Shown: positions 37,195 through 46,114 of the stretch, in pieces
How the letters are laid out: every line of letters begins with the position of its first letter
Position numbering within the stretch: position 1 is the first letter of the stretch
From: Flavobacterium antarcticum DSM 19726
GTDB taxonomy: Bacteria > Bacteroidota > Bacteroidia > Flavobacteriales > Flavobacteriaceae
Assembly (NCBI RefSeq): GCF_000419685.1
Contig: NZ_ATTM01000004.1
Coordinates: forward strand, 186,001-250,000
Direction of reading: 5' to 3'
Length of the DNA stretch: 64,000 nucleotides
Translations under genes and position numbers: made by a program
Notes under the pieces: generated by a model
Seen by the model: only the letters and a program-made list of their open reading frames with translations
Databases searched by the model: none
What the model was told of the DNA's origin: nothing

Positions 37195-37321
37195 ACATCT
37201 TAGAATTTAGGCAGGTAAGTTATTGTTCGCTTTGATTCTTCAAAAGTAGCAATAGCTGCTAAAGTCTTTTATTATTTGTGACGAAGTAGGGCTTATTTGG
37301 TACGAAATATTGTTTGCACTA

Positions 37322-38056
37322 TTAAATTACTCGAAATCTTTTTAATAATTCGTCGGAGTAGTTTTTTGTAATCGGAATTTTAATTTCTTGTATGGTTACA
37401 AAAGGCATTTCAAATTTAGTCAAGTAGTCTAAATTTATGATGTAAGACTTATGCGTTTGCAGGAAATTTTTTCGGTTAATTTCAGTCAGAAACGTATGCA
37501 TTGTAGAACGGATCAGGAAAGGTTTTAGTTCTTCCGTATGGATTTCAAGATAATTACCTTCTGATTTTACATATAAGATTTTATCTAAATTCAGTCGCGT
37601 ATATTTGAGTTTATCCTTAATAAAAATATCGTCTTTTATAAAGAAAACTTGCTCTTCGCTTTCGTCTTGTACTTCTGTTTTATCGGGATTTTTTGTTTTA
37701 AAATCTGCAATTTCTATGGCCGTAAACAGCTGTTCCTTTTGAAAAGGCTTTACTAAATAGTTTATGGGTTTTAACTTTTTAGCTTCACTTAACGTACTTG
37801 AATCTGTATAAGAGGTTGTGAAAATAAATGGAATTTCAAACTCGTCGTTAATGTATTTCGCTAAGTCAAGCCCTGTTTTGCGACCTGCTAAATTAATATC
37901 CAATAGTATTAAATCCGGTTGATGTAGTTTGATTGCCGCAACACCTTCGTCAAAATCAATTGCAATGCCAACCACATTATAGCCTGCATTTTCCAAATTT
38001 ATTGCAATATCTTCGGCAATTATAAGCTCATCTTCTACAATTAAAACATCTATCAT
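37322..38056 (-). CDS. LytTR-family response regulator
   Basis: 244 residues from the preferred start MIDVLIVEDE; 12 open codons upstream (LDLLLNNILVV) are not typical. The receiver has E8/D9, phosphoacceptor Asp53 (LILLDINLAG), Thr in FTTSYTD and Lys in YLVKPF. The C-terminal LytTR DNA-binding domain reads RLNLDKILYVKSEGNYLEIHTEE and NFLQTHKSYIINLDYL. It follows the TPR histidine kinase by 39 bp. LytTR regulators typically bind pairs of 9-bp direct repeats spaced about 21 bp; a matching pair lies at 40409-40439, upstream of the operon. Confidence 0.95.
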   Translation of the reverse strand: MIDVLIVEDELIIAEDIAINLENAGYNVVGIAIDFDEGVAAIKLHQPDLILLDINLAGRKTGLDLAKYINDEFEIPFIFTTSYTDSSTLSEAKKLKPINYLVKPFQKEQLFTAIEIADFKTKNPDKTEVQDESEEQVFFIKDDIFIKDKLKYTRLNLDKILYVKSEGNYLEIHTEELKPFLIRSTMHTFLTEINRKNFLQTHKSYIINLDYLTKFEMPFVTIQEIKIPITKNYSDELLKRFRVI

Positions 38057-38095
38057 TACTACTAAAATATTATTCAATAGCAAATCTAACATTAT

Positions 38096-40141
38096 TTATT
38101 GAGTAAACGAATTCGAATGTCGCAAAGAATTAAACACTTTTAAGTCCTTAAACTTGATTGTGAATATGGACCCATTTAGCGTAGTAAAAACCATTGATCC
38201 GCGAAGTTGCCGGCTCAAAATTGTTACTAATTTCAATCCTAATGATTTGCTGTTTTTTATTTGAAAATCATCCGGCAAACCTCTACCATTATCCTTAACG
38301 GTTAGTTGATAATCAGCTCCATCAACAGAATCAATAGAAATCGTAATCATTCCTTTTTCAGTTTCTGCGAACGCATATTTAAAGGCATTTGACACCAACT
38401 CGTTGACAATTAACCCAAGTGGAATTGCAGTGTCAATATCAAAATACAATTCTGATGTTTCAATAGAAACACTAATGTCCTTACTTTTTCCGGCAAATAT
38501 ATCACGCAAATAAGCGGTAAGTTGTTGCAAATAATTTTCAATATTTATCGCATCTAATTCTTCTGATTGATATAGATTTTGGTGAATCAAACTCATCGCT
38601 TGTACCCGAGATTGTCCTTCTTTAATGCTTTCTAACACTTTAACGTCACTAATGTTCTGTGCTTGAATATTTAGTAAACTGGACACAATTTGCAGATTGT
38701 TTTTCACGCGGTGGTGAATCTCTTTTAAAAGCACTTCCTTCTCTGACAAGGTATCTTGAATGCGTTGGTTCTTTGTTTCCAATTCCGCTTTTTGCAGGTT
38801 AATTACTTTTCTTTGTTTTTTTACCTTTTGCAAATTATAAAAGATAATTCCAAACAAGAGTAAAAGTACGATTGAAAACCCAATAGCTCCATTCCTTATA
38901 AAACGTAATCGATTTGCTTCATTATTCAGCTTCGCTATTTTCTGTTTCTGTAGGTTTTCACTTTTCTGTTGCAATTGGTCGAATCCATATTGCATTTGCA
39001 TTTCAGTTATTTTTTTAGCTTGACTCGCATTAAACATTGAGTCATTAATCTGCTTGAATAATACCTGATTTTCAAAAGCGGCTTTGAAATTATTTTGTTT
39101 GACAAACATTTCTGCTCGATTTTCATACGCATCTTTTTGCCATTCTAGGTTTTGTATTGCTTTTGCTAAAGCTAAACCTTCTGCGTTATATTTAAAAGCA
39201 TTTGCGGTTTGCTGATCCGAAAAAAATGCAGATCCCAAATGAATCTTCGTCTTAGAAATACCCGACTTGTCATTGATGGAATCATAGCTTTGCAACGCTT
39301 TTTCATAATAGTAAATAGCTTTCTTATAGTCTTTTTTTCTAAAAAATGTTGCCGCTAACGTATGACTATTTTCTGCGTTTAAATAAGGACTTCCTGCTTT
39401 TGATGCAAAAACTTGCGACTGATTAATGGCTTCAATCGCTTTTTCCTTATTTCCCATCTTCAAATACGCTTGACCCATATTTGAATAAATGGCGGCTTTC
39501 GCAAAATGAGCCGCATCTTTATCCACTTTATCATAAACTTTAAGGGCTTTCTCGTAGTATTCAAATGCCTTGTCAAATTTATTTTGATGTTTGTATAAAA
39601 TACCCATATTGATCAAACCATTTCCATACATCTGCAAATCACCTAACTTTTCATAGTAATTTAGAGCTGCTAGCGTATGTTTTGTAGCCTCAGGATAGTT
39701 GCTCATCTTGGAATAAACGATTCCTTTTTCGTTGGATATATTGGCGATTTGAATTTTATTCTTAAATCTTTTAGCTACTGAATCACACGTTTTTAAGTGT
39801 TTTAAAGCCAACAAATAATCGCCCGTATTGGAATAATACATTCCCAATATATAGTTGTTGTACAAGATTCCTTTACTGTAATGAATGGTATTGGAAAGTT
39901 GGAGTGCTTTTCGTGTGTAGGCTAGAGAAACATCGGGTTGCGTGTCAAAAGTATAGTCACTTAATAACTCAAGTAATTGTACTTTCGTGGAATCAGCAGC
40001 TGAAAAGCGTTTTGAGGAATTTTTAGATTCGTACTGCTGTAATAAAATTTTTAAACTATCGATTTGCTTTTGTTGGCCGTAATTTTTTGGAGCATATAAA
40101 AAAAATATAATCCAAAGTACGAGTAGTTTTCTAAGCATCAT
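38096..40141 (-). CDS. TPR sensor histidine kinase, HisKA_2 type
   Basis: 681 residues. A signal sequence (LLVLWIIFFLYAPKNYGQ) is followed by 6 to 8 tetratricopeptide repeats from about residue 55 to 370, for example GNGLINMGILYKHQNKFDKAFEYYEKAL. A membrane segment is at residues 418-435, then a coiled coil and the kinase core. The phosphoacceptor region is EIHHRVKNNLQ (His476 or His477). The HATPase has N-box LVNELVSNAFKYAF and VKDNGRGLPDDF. This is the common Bacteroidota design of a periplasmic TPR sensor paired with a LytTR regulator, and the regulator follows directly. Ligand unknown. Confidence 0.95.
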   Translation of the reverse strand: MMLRKLLVLWIIFFLYAPKNYGQQKQIDSLKILLQQYESKNSSKRFSAADSTKVQLLELLSDYTFDTQPDVSLAYTRKALQLSNTIHYSKGILYNNYILGMYYSNTGDYLLALKHLKTCDSVAKRFKNKIQIANISNEKGIVYSKMSNYPEATKHTLAALNYYEKLGDLQMYGNGLINMGILYKHQNKFDKAFEYYEKALKVYDKVDKDAAHFAKAAIYSNMGQAYLKMGNKEKAIEAINQSQVFASKAGSPYLNAENSHTLAATFFRKKDYKKAIYYYEKALQSYDSINDKSGISKTKIHLGSAFFSDQQTANAFKYNAEGLALAKAIQNLEWQKDAYENRAEMFVKQNNFKAAFENQVLFKQINDSMFNASQAKKITEMQMQYGFDQLQQKSENLQKQKIAKLNNEANRLRFIRNGAIGFSIVLLLLFGIIFYNLQKVKKQRKVINLQKAELETKNQRIQDTLSEKEVLLKEIHHRVKNNLQIVSSLLNIQAQNISDVKVLESIKEGQSRVQAMSLIHQNLYQSEELDAINIENYLQQLTAYLRDIFAGKSKDISVSIETSELYFDIDTAIPLGLIVNELVSNAFKYAFAETEKGMITISIDSVDGADYQLTVKDNGRGLPDDFQIKNSKSLGLKLVTILSRQLRGSMVFTTLNGSIFTIKFKDLKVFNSLRHSNSFTQ

Positions 40142-40224
40142 TTAAACAATTAAGTAGTAAGCAAAACTATACATTTTTACTTAATTTAAATGAGAAAATA
40201 ATTATTGTACTTTAATTAATACAA

Positions 40225-40347
40225 CTATTGAAAATAAAATACTGTAAAAACCAAGTAAACAAAAAGCATGATTAACGAAACGAAAATTCGATGCGTTCCT
40301 ACGTAATGATTACCAATCTTGTAAAATTTTCTGACTTTAGCTCCCAT
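40225..40347 (-). CDS. Candidate 40-residue single-pass membrane protein
   Basis: An ATG-to-TAG frame of 40 codons. It has a basic N-terminal half (MGAKVRKFYKIGNHYVG) and a hydrophobic segment, FVSLIMLFVYLVFTVFYF, so the expected topology is N-terminus inside. A plausible -7 box, TAAATTTG on the minus strand (plus 40382-40389), lies about 35 bp upstream. It ends 83 bp before the TPR histidine kinase, so the two may be co-transcribed. It is short enough to be chance, but composition, position and promoter together argue it is real. Role unknown; modulating the kinase is a speculation. Confidence 0.5.
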   Translation of the reverse strand: MGAKVRKFYKIGNHYVGTHRIFVSLIMLFVYLVFTVFYFQ

Positions 40348-40542
40348 TTTTGAAGTTTATTATATTGAAAGTTTAAAGAGACAAATTTATCAGTCTTGTA
40401 CAAACTAAATGTTATGAACGTACTGTATTATGTTATGAAATTACTAAACATTATGAACAGGAACTTCATTTAATAATTCATTTCATAATATTCTTTATTT
40501 TAAATATAATTTCTAACTTTACAGTGCTATTCAACTTACTTT
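40348..40542. promoter_or_regulatory. Divergent intergenic control region with TTATGAA repeats
   Basis: ATGTTATGAA occurs perfectly at 40409-40418 and 40430-40439, a 21-bp period. A decayed copy ACATTATGAA is at 40448-40457, TTCATAA (inverted) at 40482-40488, and ATGAA-N7-TTCAT at 40453-40469. Candidate -7 boxes flank this block: TAAATTTG on the minus strand (40382-40389) and TAACTTTA on the plus strand (40514-40521). With the 40-codon ORF this accounts for the 401-bp gap at 40142-40542. Confidence 0.5.
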
Positions 40543-41637
40543 ATGAAAATAATTAAATATATATTCTTACTTCTTCTTTTGGCTTTTGTAGGAATCTCAG
40601 TTTACATCGCGACCCAAAATGGCGACTACACAATTAAACGTTCCACTTTTATTAAAGTACCCAAAGAAGTGGTTTTTAATTATGTAAATGATTACCGAAA
40701 TTGGGATCAGTGGCTTGATTTAGATTCCAACCGTGATGATCTAAAATTCAACTTTCCCGAAAACACTGTTGGCGAAGGTGGTTCTTTTTCTTGGCAAAAT
40801 GGAAGCGAAAAAGGACAAGTACAATCCCTTTTTGTAAGAGAAAACGATAGTATTTCGCAAAAGTTAGTTGTAGATAATAAAACTTCAAAATCTACTCTTA
40901 CCTTAAAGGATTCTATTGGAGGAACAAAATTAAACTGGATTGTTCAAGGATCAGCTGATTTTAAAACCAAGATAAAAGCTGCTTTAAATGGTGGTGTGGA
41001 ATTGTTTATTGGAAAAATGTTTCAAAATAGTTTGAATAATGTAAACGCAATTATCACAAAGGAAATTCGAGATTTTTCCGTTGAAGTAGTTGGTGAAGTA
41101 AAAATGGACAGTGTTTATTATGTGAAACAATCTGCCACGGTAAAAGTGCAAGATATGAACTCTAAAATCACTTCTATGTTGCAAAAAATGGATAAGTTTT
41201 TCAAAAATGGGAACCTGCAAATGAACGGAAAGCCATTTGTGATCTATGAAAGTAGCGACTTGGCAAACAAGAGTATAACATTTTCAGTATGTGGACCTTT
41301 AAAAGAGGAAATTTTCGTTTCAGATCCTAGTGATGTTAGTATTGAAAAATTACAGCCTTTTACTGCTTTAAAAACAATACTGAAAGGCGATTATTCGCAT
41401 AGAGATGAAGCAGTTAAAAAAGCAATGCTTTATCTGTCCGAAAATAAAATCAACAGAAATACCGCTTTAAAATACGTTGATATTTATGCTGTAAACGCCT
41501 CAAGTGAGAAAAGTCCTTCTAAATGGGTCACGGAAGTTTTAATTCCAATCCAACCTTTGATTGCTCCAACTGTCACTCCAGCTACTATTATCGTTACTGC
41601 ACCAACACTTCGGGTTGAAGATAGCGTTATCGAATAA
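40543..41637 (+). CDS. SRPBCC-fold protein with C-terminal GyrI-like domain
   Basis: 364 residues. An N-terminal membrane or signal anchor (IFLLLLLAFVGISVYIA) precedes a START/polyketide-cyclase-like domain, residues about 30-170 (FIKVPKEVVFNYVNDYRNWDQWLDLD and TKLNWIVQGSADFKTKIKAAL). The C-terminal part, about 185-340, resembles GyrI-like effector-binding folds (AVKKAMLYLSEN near its end). Such proteins bind small hydrophobic ligands. It diverges from the two-component operon and shares its control region, so it is a plausible target of the LytTR regulator; that link is inferred from position. Confidence 0.82.
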   Translation: MKIIKYIFLLLLLAFVGISVYIATQNGDYTIKRSTFIKVPKEVVFNYVNDYRNWDQWLDLDSNRDDLKFNFPENTVGEGGSFSWQNGSEKGQVQSLFVRENDSISQKLVVDNKTSKSTLTLKDSIGGTKLNWIVQGSADFKTKIKAALNGGVELFIGKMFQNSLNNVNAIITKEIRDFSVEVVGEVKMDSVYYVKQSATVKVQDMNSKITSMLQKMDKFFKNGNLQMNGKPFVIYESSDLANKSITFSVCGPLKEEIFVSDPSDVSIEKLQPFTALKTILKGDYSHRDEAVKKAMLYLSENKINRNTALKYVDIYAVNASSEKSPSKWVTEVLIPIQPLIAPTVTPATIIVTAPTLRVEDSVIE

Positions 41638-41712
41638 TTTCAAAAATAGAGCAATCGATTCCCTTTCTTGTTAAGAATGCGGTAAAGTAGTTTACAAACA
41701 AACCCTTTTTAT

Positions 41713-41720
41713 TACATTTG
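41713..41720 (+). promoter_or_regulatory. -7 box of dipeptidyl peptidase promoter
   Basis: TACATTTG fits TAnnTTTG, 23 bp before the ATG. TTTA at 41691-41694 lies 18 nt upstream as a weak -33 element. Confidence 0.5.
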
Positions 41721-41743
41721 CTTTTATATCAAAAAAGTAAAAA

Positions 41744-43876
41744 ATGAATAAAAATCTAATCGCCTTTGTAAGCTTCTTTTTCATTGTAGCTGCTTTTGGG
41801 CAAACAAAAGAGTTGACATTAGAAGATGGTGTCATGCAACAATACCGAGCCTTTCGACCAGATCAAGTACTCGGTTTTCATTGGATTCCTGAAACGAATA
41901 AATTTGTTTATTTTGAAGAATTAGGACGCAAATTAATGATTGCGAATCCTAACGACACAAAAGGAACCGAACTGGTTTCGCTTTCAGATTTAAATGAAGT
42001 ACTAAAAGCAGATTTTAGAAGTTTCTGGGGAATGGAGTGGAAAGATGCTTCTACCTTTATTTTAACGGATGGTTCTAAATATTACGCTTATAATTTTACT
42101 ACTAAAAAAGGCAATTTACTTGCTACGACTCCTGATGGTGCAGCAAATTCCACATTAAATAACGCAAAAGATTTAGTGGCTTTTACAGAAGAAAATAATC
42201 TTTATTTTATTGACAAAAACAATATAAAAGTTGCCGTAACTGCAGAAACGAATTCAGGAATTGTATCCGGTCAAACGTATGCGAGAAGTGAATTTGGTAT
42301 TTCAGGAGGTATATTCTGGTCTCCAAAATCGTCCTTTATTGCTTTTTACCAAAAGGATGAAACAGAAGTAGCTGATTACCCTTTATTGGACATTACAGAA
42401 ACACCTGGTAAATTGATGAGTATCAAGTATCCTATGATTGGTCAAAAAAGTGAAAAACCACGCGTTGGGATTTACAATTTAGCCACCAAAGAAACTTTAT
42501 TTATTACGCCAAAAGGAGCTGTTGATGCTTACTTAACCAACTTAGCTTGGTCACCAGACGAAAAATATGTGTTGATTGCAGAGGTAAATCGTGAGCAAAA
42601 CAATATGTCAATGAATCTTTATGATGCAAAACTAGGTACGTTCATCCGAACATTGATCAATGAGAAAAACGAACGATGGGTTGAACCAGAAAAACCCGCT
42701 TTTTTCCCAAGTAAAACTTCCAATAATTTTGTGTGGTCCAGCGAAAAGGATGGGTTCCAAAACTTGTACTACTACTCTATCGAAGGGAAATTAATCAAAC
42801 AACTGACTTCGAATAAATTTGTAATCAAATCAATTTTAGGAAGCAATACAAAAGGAACAGAAATTTATTTTGAAGCAACGGGACCAAATGCAATGAACAC
42901 TTTGGCTTATAAAGTTGATTTAAAAGGAAAACAGTCGTTGCTAACAAAAACAGATGGAACGCACACTGTTGCTCTAAGTTCTGACGGGAATTACTTCTTC
43001 GACGAATATTCAAATCATTCTACACAATCAAAATCTTTGTTGGTTGATTCAAAATTAAAAGAAACTGTTTTAGTAGAAAGTACGAACAAGTACAAGGATT
43101 ACAAAATGGGTACTTCAGAAATCAAAACGATTAAAGCAGCAGACGGAACAACTGATTTAGTAACGCGATTAATTAAACCTTCCAACTTCGACGCTGCTAA
43201 AAAGTATCCTGTTTTAGTGTACGTTTATGGTGGTCCACATGCTCAACTGATTACTAATTCATATTTAGATGGTGCGAGTCTATGGATGTATTGGATGGCA
43301 GAACAAGGCTATTTAATTTTCACTGTTGATAATCGCGGTTCTGAAAATAGAGGTTTTGCTTTTGAAAGTATTATTCACGGTCGCTTAGGAGTTCATGAAA
43401 TCGATGATCAAATAAAAGGTGTCGATTATTTGAAATCGCTACCTTATGTAGATGGAAATCGCTTAGCCGTTCACGGTTGGAGTTTTGGTGGCTTCATGAC
43501 TACATCTTTAATGTTGAGAAAGCCTGGCACATTTACAACAGGAGTTGCCGGTGGTCCAGTAACCGACTGGAAATATTACGAAGCGATGTATGGCGAACGC
43601 TATATGGATATGCCAGCGGAAAACCAAAAAGGTTTTGATGAAGCAAACACATTGAATTATGTAAAAAACCTTGAAGGTAAATTACTGTTAATTCACGGAA
43701 CTGTTGATGACGTAGTTGTTATGCAACATAATTTTGCTTTAGTGAAGAAATTTATCGAGGCAGAAAAACAAATGGATTTCTTTCCATATCCAATGCACAA
43801 ACACAATGTTGGCGGAAAAGACCGTGTACATTTAATGAAAAAAGTATTGGATTATGTGATCGATAATAATAAATAA
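41744..43876 (+). CDS. Dipeptidyl peptidase IV family serine protease (S9B)
   Basis: 710 residues with a signal peptide (LIAFVSFFFIVAAFGQ). An eight-bladed propeller covers about residues 30-450 (FGISGGIFWSPKSSFIAFYQKDE and LAWSPDEKYVLIAE). The alpha/beta-hydrolase domain follows: nucleophile Ser580 in GWSFGGF, Asp in HGTVDDVV and His in PMHKHNVGG. It cleaves X-Pro or X-Ala dipeptides from peptide N-termini in the periplasm. A glutamate pair that binds the substrate amino terminus is expected in the propeller but I did not assign it. Single gene with its own promoter and terminator. Confidence 0.95.
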   Translation: MNKNLIAFVSFFFIVAAFGQTKELTLEDGVMQQYRAFRPDQVLGFHWIPETNKFVYFEELGRKLMIANPNDTKGTELVSLSDLNEVLKADFRSFWGMEWKDASTFILTDGSKYYAYNFTTKKGNLLATTPDGAANSTLNNAKDLVAFTEENNLYFIDKNNIKVAVTAETNSGIVSGQTYARSEFGISGGIFWSPKSSFIAFYQKDETEVADYPLLDITETPGKLMSIKYPMIGQKSEKPRVGIYNLATKETLFITPKGAVDAYLTNLAWSPDEKYVLIAEVNREQNNMSMNLYDAKLGTFIRTLINEKNERWVEPEKPAFFPSKTSNNFVWSSEKDGFQNLYYYSIEGKLIKQLTSNKFVIKSILGSNTKGTEIYFEATGPNAMNTLAYKVDLKGKQSLLTKTDGTHTVALSSDGNYFFDEYSNHSTQSKSLLVDSKLKETVLVESTNKYKDYKMGTSEIKTIKAADGTTDLVTRLIKPSNFDAAKKYPVLVYVYGGPHAQLITNSYLDGASLWMYWMAEQGYLIFTVDNRGSENRGFAFESIIHGRLGVHEIDDQIKGVDYLKSLPYVDGNRLAVHGWSFGGFMTTSLMLRKPGTFTTGVAGGPVTDWKYYEAMYGERYMDMPAENQKGFDEANTLNYVKNLEGKLLLIHGTVDDVVVMQHNFALVKKFIEAEKQMDFFPYPMHKHNVGGKDRVHLMKKVLDYVIDNNK

Positions 43877-43897
43877 AATCTTTTATTGTTTTTTTAA

Positions 43898-43932
43898 AAG
43901 TTCCAATTTCGAGAGAAGTTGGGACTTTTTTA
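43898..43932 (+). terminator. Terminator of dipeptidyl peptidase gene
   Basis: AAGTTCCAA (43898-43906) pairs with TTGGGACTT (43919-43927, one G-T pair), followed by TTT. Confidence 0.8.
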
Positions 43933-44046
43933 TTGACTCAATACGGAATAGTTTACATATTTTAAATAATTAAATAATTCGAGATATTATTAATTCTTCC
44001 TTAGAAGTTAATTTCAAAATTTTGCAGCAAATATTCAGCACAAAAA

Positions 44047-44066
44047 AAGCCTCTAAAAAGAGGCTT
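44047..44066 (-). terminator. Terminator of T9SS cargo gene
   Basis: AAGCCTCT and AGAGGCTT form a perfect 8-bp stem with an A4 loop. The A-run at 44042-44048 gives the minus-strand U-tract. Confidence 0.85.
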
Positions 44067-44091
44067 CTCTATTAATAATAAGTAGAATTTA

Positions 44092-45006
44092 TTAGTTTTT
44101 AATAATTTTCTTTGTCAAAGTAGCTCCATTCGTGCTGGTCGCTTTTAAAAAATAAGTTCCTGCTGTCAACTCACTCACATTGATATTTTGTGTCACATTT
44201 GTTTTCAAAACTTCTTGTCCTCTCACATTATAAATAGAAATCTGACTAATTTGAGTATCCGTTGGTCCTGCAATTGAAATTAAATCAGTAGCAGGATTTG
44301 GATATACGGCTACGCTATTTGACTCAAAAGGATTTATATTTAGATTATTTGAAGTGATCACGAAATTGTCGTAATAAGCATCATTACCATAATTGTTATG
44401 CAACATATTAAAACCTAAAACATCAAGTTGCGTAAAGTTTGCAATGGTGTTCTGTAGAACATTATTTACATAATATTTAATTTCAACAGCAGATATTTCT
44501 ATTTTAATATTAACCCAAACATTTGGTGTCCATTCTGCTTCTGCATAGTCAAAACCGTATGAATCGTTTTTAATTAAATAAATATAACCTCTGTTTTCAA
44601 TTCCAACACCTGCTACGGGAGTAAATTCGTCGTCAGCATCAATTGAATATAGTACAAATTCAAAGTCAGCACCATTTTTAGCTGAAGCTTTTACGTCGTA
44701 AGAAAACGTCAGATTTGTATGGTCTAATGGTGTTGCAAACGTTTTTACTGCTCCAAAAATTGGAAACCATTGTTCGTCAAAACTTGGCTCATGTGCATTT
44801 TTAAAAGAAAATGTTCCGGTAGATGCTTGTTCATTCGTTATTACTTGATTTTGGATTAAACCGTCGCTGCCTTGAGTAACTTCCCATCCATTTTGTCCAT
44901 GAAGAGTTCCTAAAGCATATCCTTCTGAACTTTCAAATGAGATCGATTCTTGTGCAAATGAGAATGATGATGCAACTGCCATCAATAAAATGTAAACTTT
45001 TTTCAT
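44092..45006 (-). CDS. Type IX secretion cargo protein with LamG-like domain
   Basis: 304 residues. A signal peptide (LLMAVASSFSFAQ) is followed by a beta-sandwich domain of about 190 residues (FESSEGYALGTLHGQNGWEV) resembling concanavalin/LamG folds. The C-terminus is a type A T9SS sorting domain: VYPNPATDLISI, IYNVRGQEVL, ELTAGTYFLK and a final KKIIKN. It is therefore exported across the outer membrane by the type IX system, which is diagnostic of Bacteroidota. No catalytic motif is seen, so adhesion or glycan binding is possible. A TACTTTTG box lies 23 bp upstream on the minus strand. Confidence 0.9.
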   Translation of the reverse strand: MKKVYILLMAVASSFSFAQESISFESSEGYALGTLHGQNGWEVTQGSDGLIQNQVITNEQASTGTFSFKNAHEPSFDEQWFPIFGAVKTFATPLDHTNLTFSYDVKASAKNGADFEFVLYSIDADDEFTPVAGVGIENRGYIYLIKNDSYGFDYAEAEWTPNVWVNIKIEISAVEIKYYVNNVLQNTIANFTQLDVLGFNMLHNNYGNDAYYDNFVITSNNLNINPFESNSVAVYPNPATDLISIAGPTDTQISQISIYNVRGQEVLKTNVTQNINVSELTAGTYFLKATSTNGATLTKKIIKN

Positions 45007-45028
45007 AATTTGATTTTTTTTTGACCGG

Positions 45029-45036
45029 CAAAAGTA
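45029..45036 (-). promoter_or_regulatory. -7 box of T9SS cargo gene
   Basis: Minus-strand TACTTTTG fits TAnnTTTG, 23 bp before the start codon. Confidence 0.45.
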
Positions 45037-45240
45037 CTGCTTTTATTGGGTTTGTTACCTTTTAAGTTTGCTAAAATAATCCTAAATTGAACAAAGAAGT
45101 AATGAGTTGTCATTGTTCATAAACTAGAAAGTTTCGCTGAATAGTCTATGCTTTTAGTTAAAATAAGTGATCGCCTTATACCAGAATCCTTTATATTTGA
45201 CAAATAAAATAATCGTTTTCTTAAATGTCTAAAATATCCT

Positions 45241-45945
45241 ATGAACTTATTAACTTTCACTAGATCTCTCCTTCTTACTTGTTTTTTATTTTTAAGTTCT
45301 ATTGCAACAAATGCACAAGATGCGGAGTGGTTTGAATACGAAATGGATAGCATTGTACTGAAATTTCCCAGTGAAGATGTTCGGTTGTTTGATACGATTA
45401 ATGAGGGAATAAAATTAAAACAGCTATACACTACGGTAGGAACTTCTACCTATATCTTACAAAAATTGCCTTTGGATAATAGTCATGTATCAATTAGTCA
45501 ACAATTACCATCCGATCATGAATCATTGATTAAATATTATGAAGGCGTTAGCAGAGGGACCGTAAAAGGAATTGGAGCAGAAACAGTAAAAGCAGAAGAA
45601 ATTAAATTCGGACATTTAATTGGATACAAATCAATTTTCTATGACTCAGATGAAAAGCCGTTCTACGAAATGCATACTTTCATAATTGGTAATGATCTAA
45701 TTAATATCTGCTACTACGACAAAGTTAAAAAAAATAATGTCAGCCAAAATCGATTTTTCGATTCGCTAGATTTCGATCTTTTAGAACCCGTGAGTCAATT
45801 TGTAGAAGAAGACAAAGCGTATGCATTAGGCTATAAAGCGGGATACTTGTTTGCTCAATTTTCTATCTATATTATTATGGCACTTGCTACTATTGCACTT
45901 ATTTGGTTTATTGCTAGAAAGAAGAAAAAGAAACCGTTACAGTAG
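45241..45945 (+). CDS. Hypothetical exported protein with C-terminal membrane anchor
   Basis: 234 residues. Signal peptide (LLLTCFLFLSSIATNAQ), an extracytoplasmic domain of about 165 residues, a membrane segment near the C-terminus (FSIYIIMALATIALIWFIA), and a basic tail ARKKKKK. The start of the domain, FEYEMDSIVLKFPSEDVRLFDT, is typical of uncharacterised Bacteroidota proteins; no motif gives a function. It stands alone between divergent and convergent genes, with no clear terminator. Confidence 0.78.
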   Translation: MNLLTFTRSLLLTCFLFLSSIATNAQDAEWFEYEMDSIVLKFPSEDVRLFDTINEGIKLKQLYTTVGTSTYILQKLPLDNSHVSISQQLPSDHESLIKYYEGVSRGTVKGIGAETVKAEEIKFGHLIGYKSIFYDSDEKPFYEMHTFIIGNDLINICYYDKVKKNNVSQNRFFDSLDFDLLEPVSQFVEEDKAYALGYKAGYLFAQFSIYIIMALATIALIWFIARKKKKKPLQ

Positions 45946-46114
45946 AGTGTTATTATAAGACATGCTACATGAATAAGAATATTGAACTACCTAACTAAAG
46001 CGTTATTGCAATTATTGTATTAGTCTCCAAGCAAGTAACAAACTTTTCTGAAGATATGATCAAAAAAGATTACAGTACCAATAATCCTTCACAATTTAAC
46101 TGAAATTATCCAAA

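Noticed and set aside
45117..45431. 104-codon minus-strand frame
   Set aside because: It overlaps the signal peptide and first domain of the plus-strand gene at 45241, whose codon pattern and signal peptide are convincing.
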